This document shows positions 57,523 through 64,000 of a DNA stretch of 64,000 bases, one piece after another (position 1 is the stretch's first letter; every line of letters begins with the position of its first letter). The position numbers and the translations under genes were made by a program. The notes under the pieces are model-generated. The model was not told where the DNA came from. It searched no databases and saw nothing but the letters and a program-made list of their open reading frames with translations. This DNA is from Dietzia sp032248695 (lineage in GTDB: Bacteria; Actinomycetota; Actinomycetes; Mycobacteriales; Mycobacteriaceae): positions 262,774-326,773 of the forward strand of contig NZ_JAVHXC010000005.1 in the NCBI RefSeq assembly GCF_032248695.1. Direction: 5' to 3'.

Positions 57523-58403
57523 GCGCCCGCATCGCCGGACCGTTCCGCACCCTCCGCGCCCGGGCGGACCGGCGCCGCTGGCGGATGGACGGCAAGGTCG
57601 TCGTCGTCACCGGCGCCGGATCCGGCATCGGACGGGAACTGGCCCGCGAGGCCGCCCGGCGCGGCGCCCGGCTCGCCCTGAGCGACATCGACCCCGACGG
57701 CCTCGCCCGCACCGTCGAGCTGGCGCGCGGCGACGGCGCGACCGACGTGCACTCGCAGCGCCTCGACGTCACGGAACAGGCCGCGGTCGCCGAGTACGCC
57801 TCCCGCGTCGCCGAGCACTTCGGCGTGGTCCACCTCGTCGTCAACAACGCCGGCATCGCCTTCACCGGCGCCGTCGAACGGTCCGCGTACAAGGACATCG
57901 CCCGCGTCATGGACGTCGACTACTGGGGCGTCGTGCACGGCACCAAGGAGTTCCTCCCGCACCTCATCGCCTCCGGCGACGGTCACCTCGTCAACATCTC
58001 CAGCATCTTCGCGTTCCTGTCCGTGCCCACGCAGAACGCCTACAACGCCGCCAAGGCCGCGGTGCAGCAGTTCACCGAGTCGCTGCGGATGGAGATGCTC
58101 GCCGCCGGCCACCCCGTGGACGTCACGTGCGTCCACCCGGGCGGTATCAAGACGGCCGTCGCCCGGAGCGCCGGCGCCGCCGACGGGCTCGACAGCGCCG
58201 ACTTCGCCGCCATCTTCGACACGAAGTTCGCGCGGACCGAGGCCTCCACCGCCGCCCGGGTCATCCTGGACGGAGTCGAGCGCCGACGCGCCCGCGTGCT
58301 GGTCGGCGTGGACGCGCACGTCCTCGACGCACTGGTGAGGCTGTTCCCGGCGGGGTACCAGAAGGCCACGGTCGCGGCCTCGCGCCGGTTCGGCGTGGTC
58401 TGA
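57519..58403 (+). CDS. Short-chain dehydrogenase/reductase
   Basis: 294 residues. NAD(P) motif TGAGSGIG, NNAG, catalytic Ser in NISSIFAFLS and YNAAK (Tyr-xxx-Lys). A short membrane-proximal basic N-terminus precedes the fold. Translationally coupled to the monooxygenase (ATGA), so both probably act on one ketone/alcohol substrate; the pair recalls the mymA locus. A C-terminal extension (ARVLVGVDAHVLDALVRLFPAGYQ) resembles SDRs acting on fatty or sterol-like compounds. Confidence 0.93.
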   Translation: MSARIAGPFRTLRARADRRRWRMDGKVVVVTGAGSGIGRELAREAARRGARLALSDIDPDGLARTVELARGDGATDVHSQRLDVTEQAAVAEYASRVAEHFGVVHLVVNNAGIAFTGAVERSAYKDIARVMDVDYWGVVHGTKEFLPHLIASGDGHLVNISSIFAFLSVPTQNAYNAAKAAVQQFTESLRMEMLAAGHPVDVTCVHPGGIKTAVARSAGAADGLDSADFAAIFDTKFARTEASTAARVILDGVERRRARVLVGVDAHVLDALVRLFPAGYQKATVAASRRFGVV

Positions 58404-58430
58404 CCGGCCCGCTCCCCGGCCTCCGGCGGG

Positions 58431-59444
58431 TCAGGGCCGGAAGCGGTCCGTCGCCTCGAGCAGGTGGTGGGTGGTGCCCGGCTCGGCCATAGCGTGCCCG
58501 GCGTCCGGCACGATGTGCAGCTCGGAACCCGGCCACGCCGCGTGCAGCTCCCACGCGTTGGACACCGGACACACCACGTCGTAGCGCCCGTGGACGATCA
58601 CCGCGGGCAGGCGGGCGATGCGGTCCATCCGGTCGAGGATCGCCCGGCCGGTCAGGAACGCGTCGTGGACGAAGTAGTGGTTCTCGATCCGGGCGAAGGC
58701 CAGCGCGAACCGGTCCGGGTCGCCGTCCCCGCCGACGGGGCGGGGGAGCAGGGTCGAGGTGGACGTTTCCCACGTTGTCCAGGCCCGGGCCGCCTCGAGT
58801 TCCACCGTCGGGTCGCCGCAGTGCAGCAGACGGTGATAGGCCGCGACGTGGTCGTAGCCGGGCCGGGCCACCGCCTCGGCGCCGTCCGCGGCGATGAGCG
58901 GCGCGAGGTAGCCCTCCCAGACGTCGGGGAACAGGTGCGCGGCGCCGCCACGGTAGAACCAGTCGATCTCGCCCGGCCGGCACAGGAAGATGCCGCGCAA
59001 CACCAGGCCGCGGACCCGGTCGGGATGCTCCTGCGCGTAGGCCAGCGCGAGCGTCGAGCCCCACGACCCGCCGAACACGAGCCAGCGGTCGACGCCCAGC
59101 GCCTCGCGCAGCCGCTCGAGGTCGGACACCAGGTGCCACGTGGTGTTGACGGACAGGTCCGCGCCGTCGGCCACGTGCGGCGTGCTGCGTCCGCACCCGC
59201 GCTGATCCAGCAGGATGATCCGGTAGACCTCCGGGTCGAACATCCGGCGGTGGGCGGGCGAGGTCCCGCCGCCGGGACCGCCGTGGACGAACAGCACCGG
59301 CGCCCCGTCGGGGTTGCCCGAGCACTCCCAGTACAGGCGTTGGCCGTCGCCCACGTCGAGCATGCCGGTCTCGTACGGGTCGATCGCCGGGTAGGGGGCG
59401 CGGCGCACGCCTGCCCGGTCGGCGCCCTCGGTGTGGGTCGCCAC
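58431..59444 (-). CDS. pip: Proline iminopeptidase
   Basis: 337 residues from GTG 59444, 2 nt after the panB stop. Family S33: oxyanion HGGPGGGTSP, nucleophile elbow GGSWGSTLALAY, and YPAIDPYETGMLDVGDGQRLYWE at the N-terminus. Cleaves N-terminal proline from peptides. C-terminal region VHGRYDVVCPVSNAWELHAAWPGSELHIVPDAGH holds the catalytic Asp and His. It is convergent with the SDR and follows panB as an operon. Confidence 0.93.
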   Translation of the reverse strand: MATHTEGADRAGVRRAPYPAIDPYETGMLDVGDGQRLYWECSGNPDGAPVLFVHGGPGGGTSPAHRRMFDPEVYRIILLDQRGCGRSTPHVADGADLSVNTTWHLVSDLERLREALGVDRWLVFGGSWGSTLALAYAQEHPDRVRGLVLRGIFLCRPGEIDWFYRGGAAHLFPDVWEGYLAPLIAADGAEAVARPGYDHVAAYHRLLHCGDPTVELEAARAWTTWETSTSTLLPRPVGGDGDPDRFALAFARIENHYFVHDAFLTGRAILDRMDRIARLPAVIVHGRYDVVCPVSNAWELHAAWPGSELHIVPDAGHAMAEPGTTHHLLEATDRFRP

Positions 59445-59446
59445 GA

Positions 59447-60331
59447 TCAGAAGGAGTGCTCGGCCGCGGGGAAGGCCCGCGAACGGACCTCGGTGCCGTA
59501 CTCGCGGGCGGCCTCCCGCAGCGTGTCCGCCAGCTCGGCGTAGCGCTTGACGAACTTCGCGGTGCGGCCCGTGCTGTGGCCGGCCATGTCCTGCCACACC
59601 AGCACCTGGGCGTCGCAGCCGTTGCCGGCGCCGATCCCGACGGTGGAGATCTCCAGCTCCGCCGTGACCTCACGCGCCAGGTCGGCGGGGACCATCTCCA
59701 TCACCACGGAGAACGCGCCGGCCTCCTGCACGGCGCGGGCGTCCGCCCGGAGCTGTTCGGCGGCGTCGCCCCGGCCCTGCACGCGGAACCCGCCGAGCCC
59801 GTTGACGGACTGCGGGGTGAACCCGATGTGGGCCATGACGGGGATGCCCGCGTCGACGATCGCCCGGATCTGCGGCGCCATCCGCACGCCGCCCTCCAGC
59901 TTCACCGCCTGGGCGCCGCCCTCCTTCATCATGCGGGTCGCCGCGGCGACCGCCTGCGTGGGCGAGGCCTCGTAGCTGCCGAACACCAGGTCCGCCACCA
60001 CGAGCGCCTTCGGCGCACCGCGGGTCACCGCCCGGACCAGGGGGATCATCTCGTCCTCCGTCACCGGCACCGTCGTGTCGTAGCCGTACACCACGTTGGC
60101 CGCCGAGTCGCCCACCAGCAGGACCGGGATCCCGGCCTCCTGGAACAGGCGGGCGGACACGAAGTCGTACGCGGTGAGCATGGGCCACGGCTCGCCGGCG
60201 GCCTTGAGTTCGGCGAGGTGGTGCAGGCGCGTGACCCGTGTCAGGCCCTCCGGCCGGTCGGCGCCCTGCGGCGTCTGCGGGGCGGTGGTGCCGCCGGATC
60301 CGTAGACCGGGGTGTCGGGGGTGTCGCTCAT
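59447..60331 (-). CDS. panB: 3-Methyl-2-oxobutanoate hydroxymethyltransferase PanB
   Basis: 294 residues. Methylene-THF dependent step to ketopantoate, for pantothenate and CoA. Family motifs MLTAYDFVSARLFQEAGIPVLLVGDS, GYDTTVPVTEDEMI, and MAHIGFTPQSVNGLGGFRVQGRG. ATG 60331 begins MSDTPDTPVYG, an N-terminal extra of ~30 residues before the core, typical of actinobacteria. Next to glnA2, as in Mycobacterium. Confidence 0.96.
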   Translation of the reverse strand: MSDTPDTPVYGSGGTTAPQTPQGADRPEGLTRVTRLHHLAELKAAGEPWPMLTAYDFVSARLFQEAGIPVLLVGDSAANVVYGYDTTVPVTEDEMIPLVRAVTRGAPKALVVADLVFGSYEASPTQAVAAATRMMKEGGAQAVKLEGGVRMAPQIRAIVDAGIPVMAHIGFTPQSVNGLGGFRVQGRGDAAEQLRADARAVQEAGAFSVVMEMVPADLAREVTAELEISTVGIGAGNGCDAQVLVWQDMAGHSTGRTAKFVKRYAELADTLREAAREYGTEVRSRAFPAAEHSF

Positions 60332-60515
60332 GGGGTGTGGCCTTCCTTCGATGCCTCGAGGCCGGTCGGTGCCGGTCCCCGGGTGGGACAGGGGGCGGGG
60401 ACGTCTCCCGTGGCGGCCGCCGCGGGATGTCGCGGTCGAGTCTGCCACGAGCCCTCCCCGGGGGTCGGGGCGCGTCGGGCCGGGGGATGACACACGCCCG
60501 TAACACGACAGGCAC

Positions 60516-60521
60516 TAGGTT
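60516..60521 (+). promoter_or_regulatory. -10 box of glnA2, close to the ATG
   Basis: TAGGTT at 60516-60521; the expected start (hexamer end plus 7) is 60528, one base before ATG 60529. No Shine-Dalgarno is visible. This suggests a leaderless glnA2 message. Confidence 0.5.
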
Positions 60522-60528
60522 GTAGGGC

Positions 60529-61869
60529 ATGAACCGCCAGCAGGAGTACGTTCTCAGGACCCTCGAAGAACGAGACATCCGGTTCGTCCGGCTCTGGTTC
60601 ACGGACGTTCTCGGCACGCTCAAGTCCGTGGCGGTGGCCCCGGCCGAGCTCGAGGGGGCGTTCGGCGAGGGGATCGGCTTCGACGGCTCCGCGATCGAGG
60701 GCTTCTCCCGCGTGTCCGAGGCGGACACCGTCGCCAAGCCCGACCCGTCGACCTTCCAGGTCCTGCCGTGGGCGCACGCCGACGGCGGCCAGCACTCGGC
60801 ACGCATCTTCTGCGACATCTACAACCCGGACGGCAGCCCGAGCTGGGCGGACCCGCGCCACGTCCTGCGGCGCCAGCTCAACAAGGCCGCCGACCTGGGC
60901 TTCTCCTGCTACGTGCACCCGGAGATCGAGTTCTTCCTGTTCAAGGACCTGGACACCAACGGGGCCGAGCCGGTGCCCACGGACAACGGCGGGTACTTCG
61001 ACCAGGCCGTCCACGACACCGCCCCGCACTTCCGCCGCCACGCGATCGAGGCGCTGGAGGCGATGGGCATCTCGGTGGAGTTCTCGCACCACGAGGGCGC
61101 GCCCGGGCAGCAGGAGATCGACCTGCGCTACGCGGACGCCCTGAGCATGGCGGACAACATCATGACGTTCCGCTACATCGTCAAGGAGGTGGCGATGAAC
61201 AACGGGGTCTGGGCGTCGTTCATGCCCAAGCCCCTGCGCGATCACCCCGGGTCGGCCATGCACACGCACATGAGCCTGTTCGAGGGCGACTCCAACGCGT
61301 TCCACGACCCGGATGACGAGTACCAGCTGTCGGGTACCGCGAAGTCGTTCGTCGCCGGCATCCTCACGCACGCCCCCGAGTTCTCGGCGGTGACCAACCA
61401 GTGGGTCAACTCCTACAAGCGACTCATCGGGGGCGGCGAGGCCCCCACGGCGGCCACCTGGGGACGCGCCAACCGCTCGGCGCTGGTGCGCGTGCCCATG
61501 TACACGCCCAACAAGGCGTCCTCCCGCCGCATCGAGGTGCGCAGCCCGGACTCGGCGTGCAACCCGTACCTGGCGTTCGCCGTGATGTTCGCGGCCGGCA
61601 TCAAGGGCGTGCAGGAGGGGTACGAGCTGCCGCCGGAGTCCGAGGACGACGTGTGGACCATGAGCCGTCGCGAGCGGCGCGCGATGGGTTACACCGATCT
61701 GCCGGGCAGCCTCGAGCAGGCGCTGGACGCGATGGAGGAGTCGGAACTGGTGGCCGAGGCTCTCGGCGAGCACGTCTTCGAGTTCTTCCTGCGCAACAAG
61801 CGCCGCGAGTGGCGCGAGTACCGGACCGACGTCACGCCGTACGAACTGCGCAACTACCTCAACCTGTGA
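60529..61869 (+). CDS. glnA2: Glutamine synthetase-like enzyme GlnA2
   Basis: 446 residues, equal to mycobacterial GlnA2. GS-family signatures FDGSAIEGFSRVSEADTVAKPDPST, HPEIEFFLF, GSAMHTHMSLFEGD and APTAATWGRANRSALVRVP are present. It makes glutamine or gamma-glutamyl compounds; homologues in Streptomyces act on polyamines, so the substrate is not certain. Its stop overlaps the GTG of glnE. A panB gene is divergent upstream. Confidence 0.95.
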   Translation: MNRQQEYVLRTLEERDIRFVRLWFTDVLGTLKSVAVAPAELEGAFGEGIGFDGSAIEGFSRVSEADTVAKPDPSTFQVLPWAHADGGQHSARIFCDIYNPDGSPSWADPRHVLRRQLNKAADLGFSCYVHPEIEFFLFKDLDTNGAEPVPTDNGGYFDQAVHDTAPHFRRHAIEALEAMGISVEFSHHEGAPGQQEIDLRYADALSMADNIMTFRYIVKEVAMNNGVWASFMPKPLRDHPGSAMHTHMSLFEGDSNAFHDPDDEYQLSGTAKSFVAGILTHAPEFSAVTNQWVNSYKRLIGGGEAPTAATWGRANRSALVRVPMYTPNKASSRRIEVRSPDSACNPYLAFAVMFAAGIKGVQEGYELPPESEDDVWTMSRRERRAMGYTDLPGSLEQALDAMEESELVAEALGEHVFEFFLRNKRREWREYRTDVTPYELRNYLNL

Positions 61870-64000
61870 CGGGCGGCGGCATCGTGAGCAGGGATTCGTC
61901 CCGCCCGAGGCTGCCGAGCCCCGGGCGCCTCGGCCTGCTCGACGACCGTGCCGCCGACTGGCTCGACTACCTGGGGTGGACCGACGACGACGCGGTCCCG
62001 GTGCTGTGGTCGCTGTCCCGGGCCCCGGACCCCGACCTGGCGTTGGGGGCGCTGGTGCGGCTGCGCGAGGCGTTGCTCGCCGACGACAGCGCGCGTGCCG
62101 CCGGTACCGACGCCGCCGCGCTGGACTCGGCCCTCCGCTCGGACACCCGCCTGCGGGCGCGGCTGTTCGGTCTGCTGGGCTCGTCCAGCGCGCTGGGCGA
62201 CCACGTGGTCGCCGAACCGACCAGGTGGGCCCTGCTGCGCGCGCAGCTTCCGACGCCGCAGGAGGTCGTCGCGGCCATGCTCGGCGCGGTCGAGGCCGTC
62301 CCGGAGGAACCGGTGGAGGGCGCGCCGACGCCGACCCAGCGGGCGGACCTGTGCGCGCCGGGCACCTACCGCGCAGGCATCACGGGCGGTGCCGCGGTCA
62401 AGGTGCTGCGCTCGGCCTACCGCGACCAGATCGCACTGCTCGCCGCCCACGACGTGGCGGCGGCCGTCGAGGGGGACGAGCCGCGACTGCCGTTCGCGGA
62501 GGTGGGTCGCCGGCTGTCCGACCTCGCGGACGCGGCGCTGACCGCCGCGCTCGCCGTGGCGGTGGCCACCGTTTACCCGGACTCGCCGATGCCGGCGAGG
62601 CTGGGTGTGGTGGCGATGGGCAAGGGCGGCGCACGCGAGCTCAACTACATCTCCGACGTCGACGTGATCTTCGTGGCCGAGCCGGCCGACGCCAAGACCG
62701 GGCGCGTGGCGGGGGAGATGATGCGCATCGGGTCGATGGCGTTCTTCGAGGTCGACGCGGCCCTGCGGCCCGAGGGCAAGTCGGGCGAGCTGGTGCGCAC
62801 GGTCTCCTCACACGCGGCCTACTACAGGCGTTGGGCCAAGACGTGGGAGTTCCAGGCGCTGCTCAAGGCCCGCCCCATGACGGGCGACGTCGCGCTGGCC
62901 ACCGAGTATCACGACCTCGTCCACCCGATGGTGTGGACCGCCGCCGAGCGTGACGACTTCGTCCACGACGTCCAGGCGATGCGCCGCCGGGTCGAGGAGA
63001 ACGTGCCGGAGACACTGCGGGAGCGCGAGCTCAAGCTCGGCCGCGGGGGACTGCGCGACGTGGAGTTCGCGGTGCAGCTGCTGCAGATGGTGCACGGGCG
63101 CACGGACGAGGACCTGCGGGTGACGAGCACGGTCGACGCGCTGGCCGCACTGCGGGACGGCGGCTACATCGCGCGCGAGGACGGCGCGGAGCTGGTGGCG
63201 GCCTACGAGTTCCTCCGCCTACTGGAACACCGCCTCCAGCTGCAGCGGTACAAGCGCACCCACCTGCTCCCGGAGGACGACGACGAGGAGGCCTACCGCT
63301 GGCTGGCCCGCGCGGCGCACATCCGGCCGAACGGGCCGAGTGACGCCGCCCAGGTGCTGAGGCAGAGCCTGCGTCAGCTGCGCAGCCGGGTGCGTCGCCT
63401 GCACTCGAAGTTGTTCTACCGACCGCTGCTCGATTCGATCGCGGCGTACGACGCCGAGGCGCTGTCGCTCAGCCCGCAGGCGATGGAGCGCCAGCTGGCC
63501 GCGCTCGGGTTCGCCGCACCCCGCAACGCCCTGGGTCACCTGAGGGCGCTGGCGGGGCAGAGCAGCCGCCGGGGCCGCATCCAGGCGTTGCTGCTGCCGA
63601 CGTTCATGGAGTGGCTGGCCGACACCCCGGACCCGGATGCGGGTCTGCTGGCGTACCGCAAGCTGTGCGAGGAGAACGAGGACGTCACCTGGTTCCTGCG
63701 CACGCTGCGGGACGACAGCATCGTGGCGCGCCGGCTCGTGCAGGTGCTGGGCACGTCGGCGTTCGTCGCCGGTCTGCTCATGCGCAACCCGGAGGTGATC
63801 CCGGATCTCACCGACGGTGCCGAGGGGCCGGTGCTGGTGGCGTCCCAGGTCTCGGACATCGCGTCGGCGCTCACGGCGTCGGCGGCGCGGCATCCCACGC
63901 CCGAGCGGGTCATCGCGGCGGCCCGGTCGTTGCGGCGGGCGGAGCTGGCGCGGATCGGCGCGGCGGACGTGCTGGGCATGATCTCCGTGCCGGACGTGGG
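61866..64000 (+). CDS. glnE: Bifunctional glutamine synthetase adenylyltransferase/deadenylase GlnE (5' part)
   Basis: GTG 61866 overlaps the glnA2 stop (GTGA), with a second GTG at 61884 as alternative; the frame stays open to the window end, 711 codons of ~1000. N-terminal adenylyl-removing domain has ARELNYISDVDVIFV (Asp264, Asp266) and MGKGGARELN; the glutamate-ammonia ligase adenylyltransferase linker (YKRTHLLPEDDDEEAYRWLARAAHI) follows. It modifies glutamine synthetase I in nitrogen control. The C-terminal adenylylation domain is outside the window. Confidence 0.95.
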   Translation, partial: MTGGGIVSRDSSRPRLPSPGRLGLLDDRAADWLDYLGWTDDDAVPVLWSLSRAPDPDLALGALVRLREALLADDSARAAGTDAAALDSALRSDTRLRARLFGLLGSSSALGDHVVAEPTRWALLRAQLPTPQEVVAAMLGAVEAVPEEPVEGAPTPTQRADLCAPGTYRAGITGGAAVKVLRSAYRDQIALLAAHDVAAAVEGDEPRLPFAEVGRRLSDLADAALTAALAVAVATVYPDSPMPARLGVVAMGKGGARELNYISDVDVIFVAEPADAKTGRVAGEMMRIGSMAFFEVDAALRPEGKSGELVRTVSSHAAYYRRWAKTWEFQALLKARPMTGDVALATEYHDLVHPMVWTAAERDDFVHDVQAMRRRVEENVPETLRERELKLGRGGLRDVEFAVQLLQMVHGRTDEDLRVTSTVDALAALRDGGYIAREDGAELVAAYEFLRLLEHRLQLQRYKRTHLLPEDDDEEAYRWLARAAHIRPNGPSDAAQVLRQSLRQLRSRVRRLHSKLFYRPLLDSIAAYDAEALSLSPQAMERQLAALGFAAPRNALGHLRALAGQSSRRGRIQALLLPTFMEWLADTPDPDAGLLAYRKLCEENEDVTWFLRTLRDDSIVARRLVQVLGTSAFVAGLLMRNPEVIPDLTDGAEGPVLVASQVSDIASALTASAARHPTPERVIAAARSLRRAELARIGAADVLGMISVPDV

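Noticed and set aside
60529..61869. Adenylylation-site tyrosine in GlnA2
   Set aside because: The region near YELPPESEDD does not clearly match the GSI-beta NLYDLPPEE site, so modification by GlnE is not claimed.

Overview
The window is 64 kb of high-GC actinobacterial chromosome. It probably comes from Dietzia or a close relative in the Mycobacteriales. The evidence is gene content and order: lepA, hemW, hrcA-dnaJ2, rsmE-phoH-ybeY-CNNM-era-recO-uppS, a SmtB/Zur pair, glyS, dgt and dnaG follow the order known from Mycobacterium, as do accD6, acpM, fabD, the MabR-type regulator, aceE, cobD, SURF1, ptpA, the HAD partner, NIF3, panB, glnA2 and glnE. A meso-diaminopimelate dehydrogenase adds a trait known from Corynebacterium. 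No phage, insertion sequence or CRISPR array was seen.

Layout. 1-16.6 kb is a mostly plus-strand housekeeping run: the truncated lepA, a CGNR zinc-finger gene divergent from a TSUP permease, an M3 peptidase, two tiny membrane proteins, a WS/DGAT acyltransferase with a histone-like tail, then heme, heat-shock, ribosome-maturation, GTPase, repair and undecaprenyl genes, many joined by 4-bp overlaps. 16.7-17.3 kb is a gene-free block of two tandem repeat families. 17.3-27.3 kb holds the minus-strand zinc-sensor pair (smtB-zur), glyS, a YdcF-like protein, dgt, a serine hydrolase, a TPM-domain membrane protein and dnaG. 27.3-35.2 kb holds two tRNAs, ddh, two esterases, an ABC exporter and a second serine hydrolase. 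35.4-44.0 kb is the lipid block: DUF3145, accD6, acpM, fabD, mabR, aceE and DUF3052. 44.2-52.4 kb runs from tRNA-Val through late cobalamin genes (cobD, a CobC-like aminotransferase, a ribazole-phosphatase-like protein), an RCC1 lipoprotein, SURF1, the PtpA/HAD pair, NIF3 and a zinc-ribbon protein. 52.4-54.2 kb holds RNase P RNA, a second mosaic repeat block and a single N inside an exact duplication that looks like a contig join. 54.2-64 kb holds a CYTH-CHAD protein, a Baeyer-Villiger-type monooxygenase with an SDR, prolyl aminopeptidase-panB, and glnA2-glnE (cut by the window end).

How the genes work together. aceE and the mabR-like regulator overlap by 4 bp, and the regulator sits just upstream of fabD-acpM-accD6, with a palindrome of the MabR type in front of fabD. 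The beta-ketoacyl-ACP synthases that Mycobacterium carries between acpM and accD6 are missing here. Zinc homeostasis is represented by adjacent SmtB and Zur repressors. Several genes carry a TANNNT box ending 6 to 8 nt before the start codon, the signature of leaderless transcription.

Most notable observations: the DnaG primase keeps only one of four canonical zinc ligands; the WS/DGAT has a lysine/alanine/proline tail; the FAS-II operon lacks kasA/kasB; cobD starts 4 nt after tRNA-Val; and several tandem repeats begin at or duplicate a gene's stop codon.
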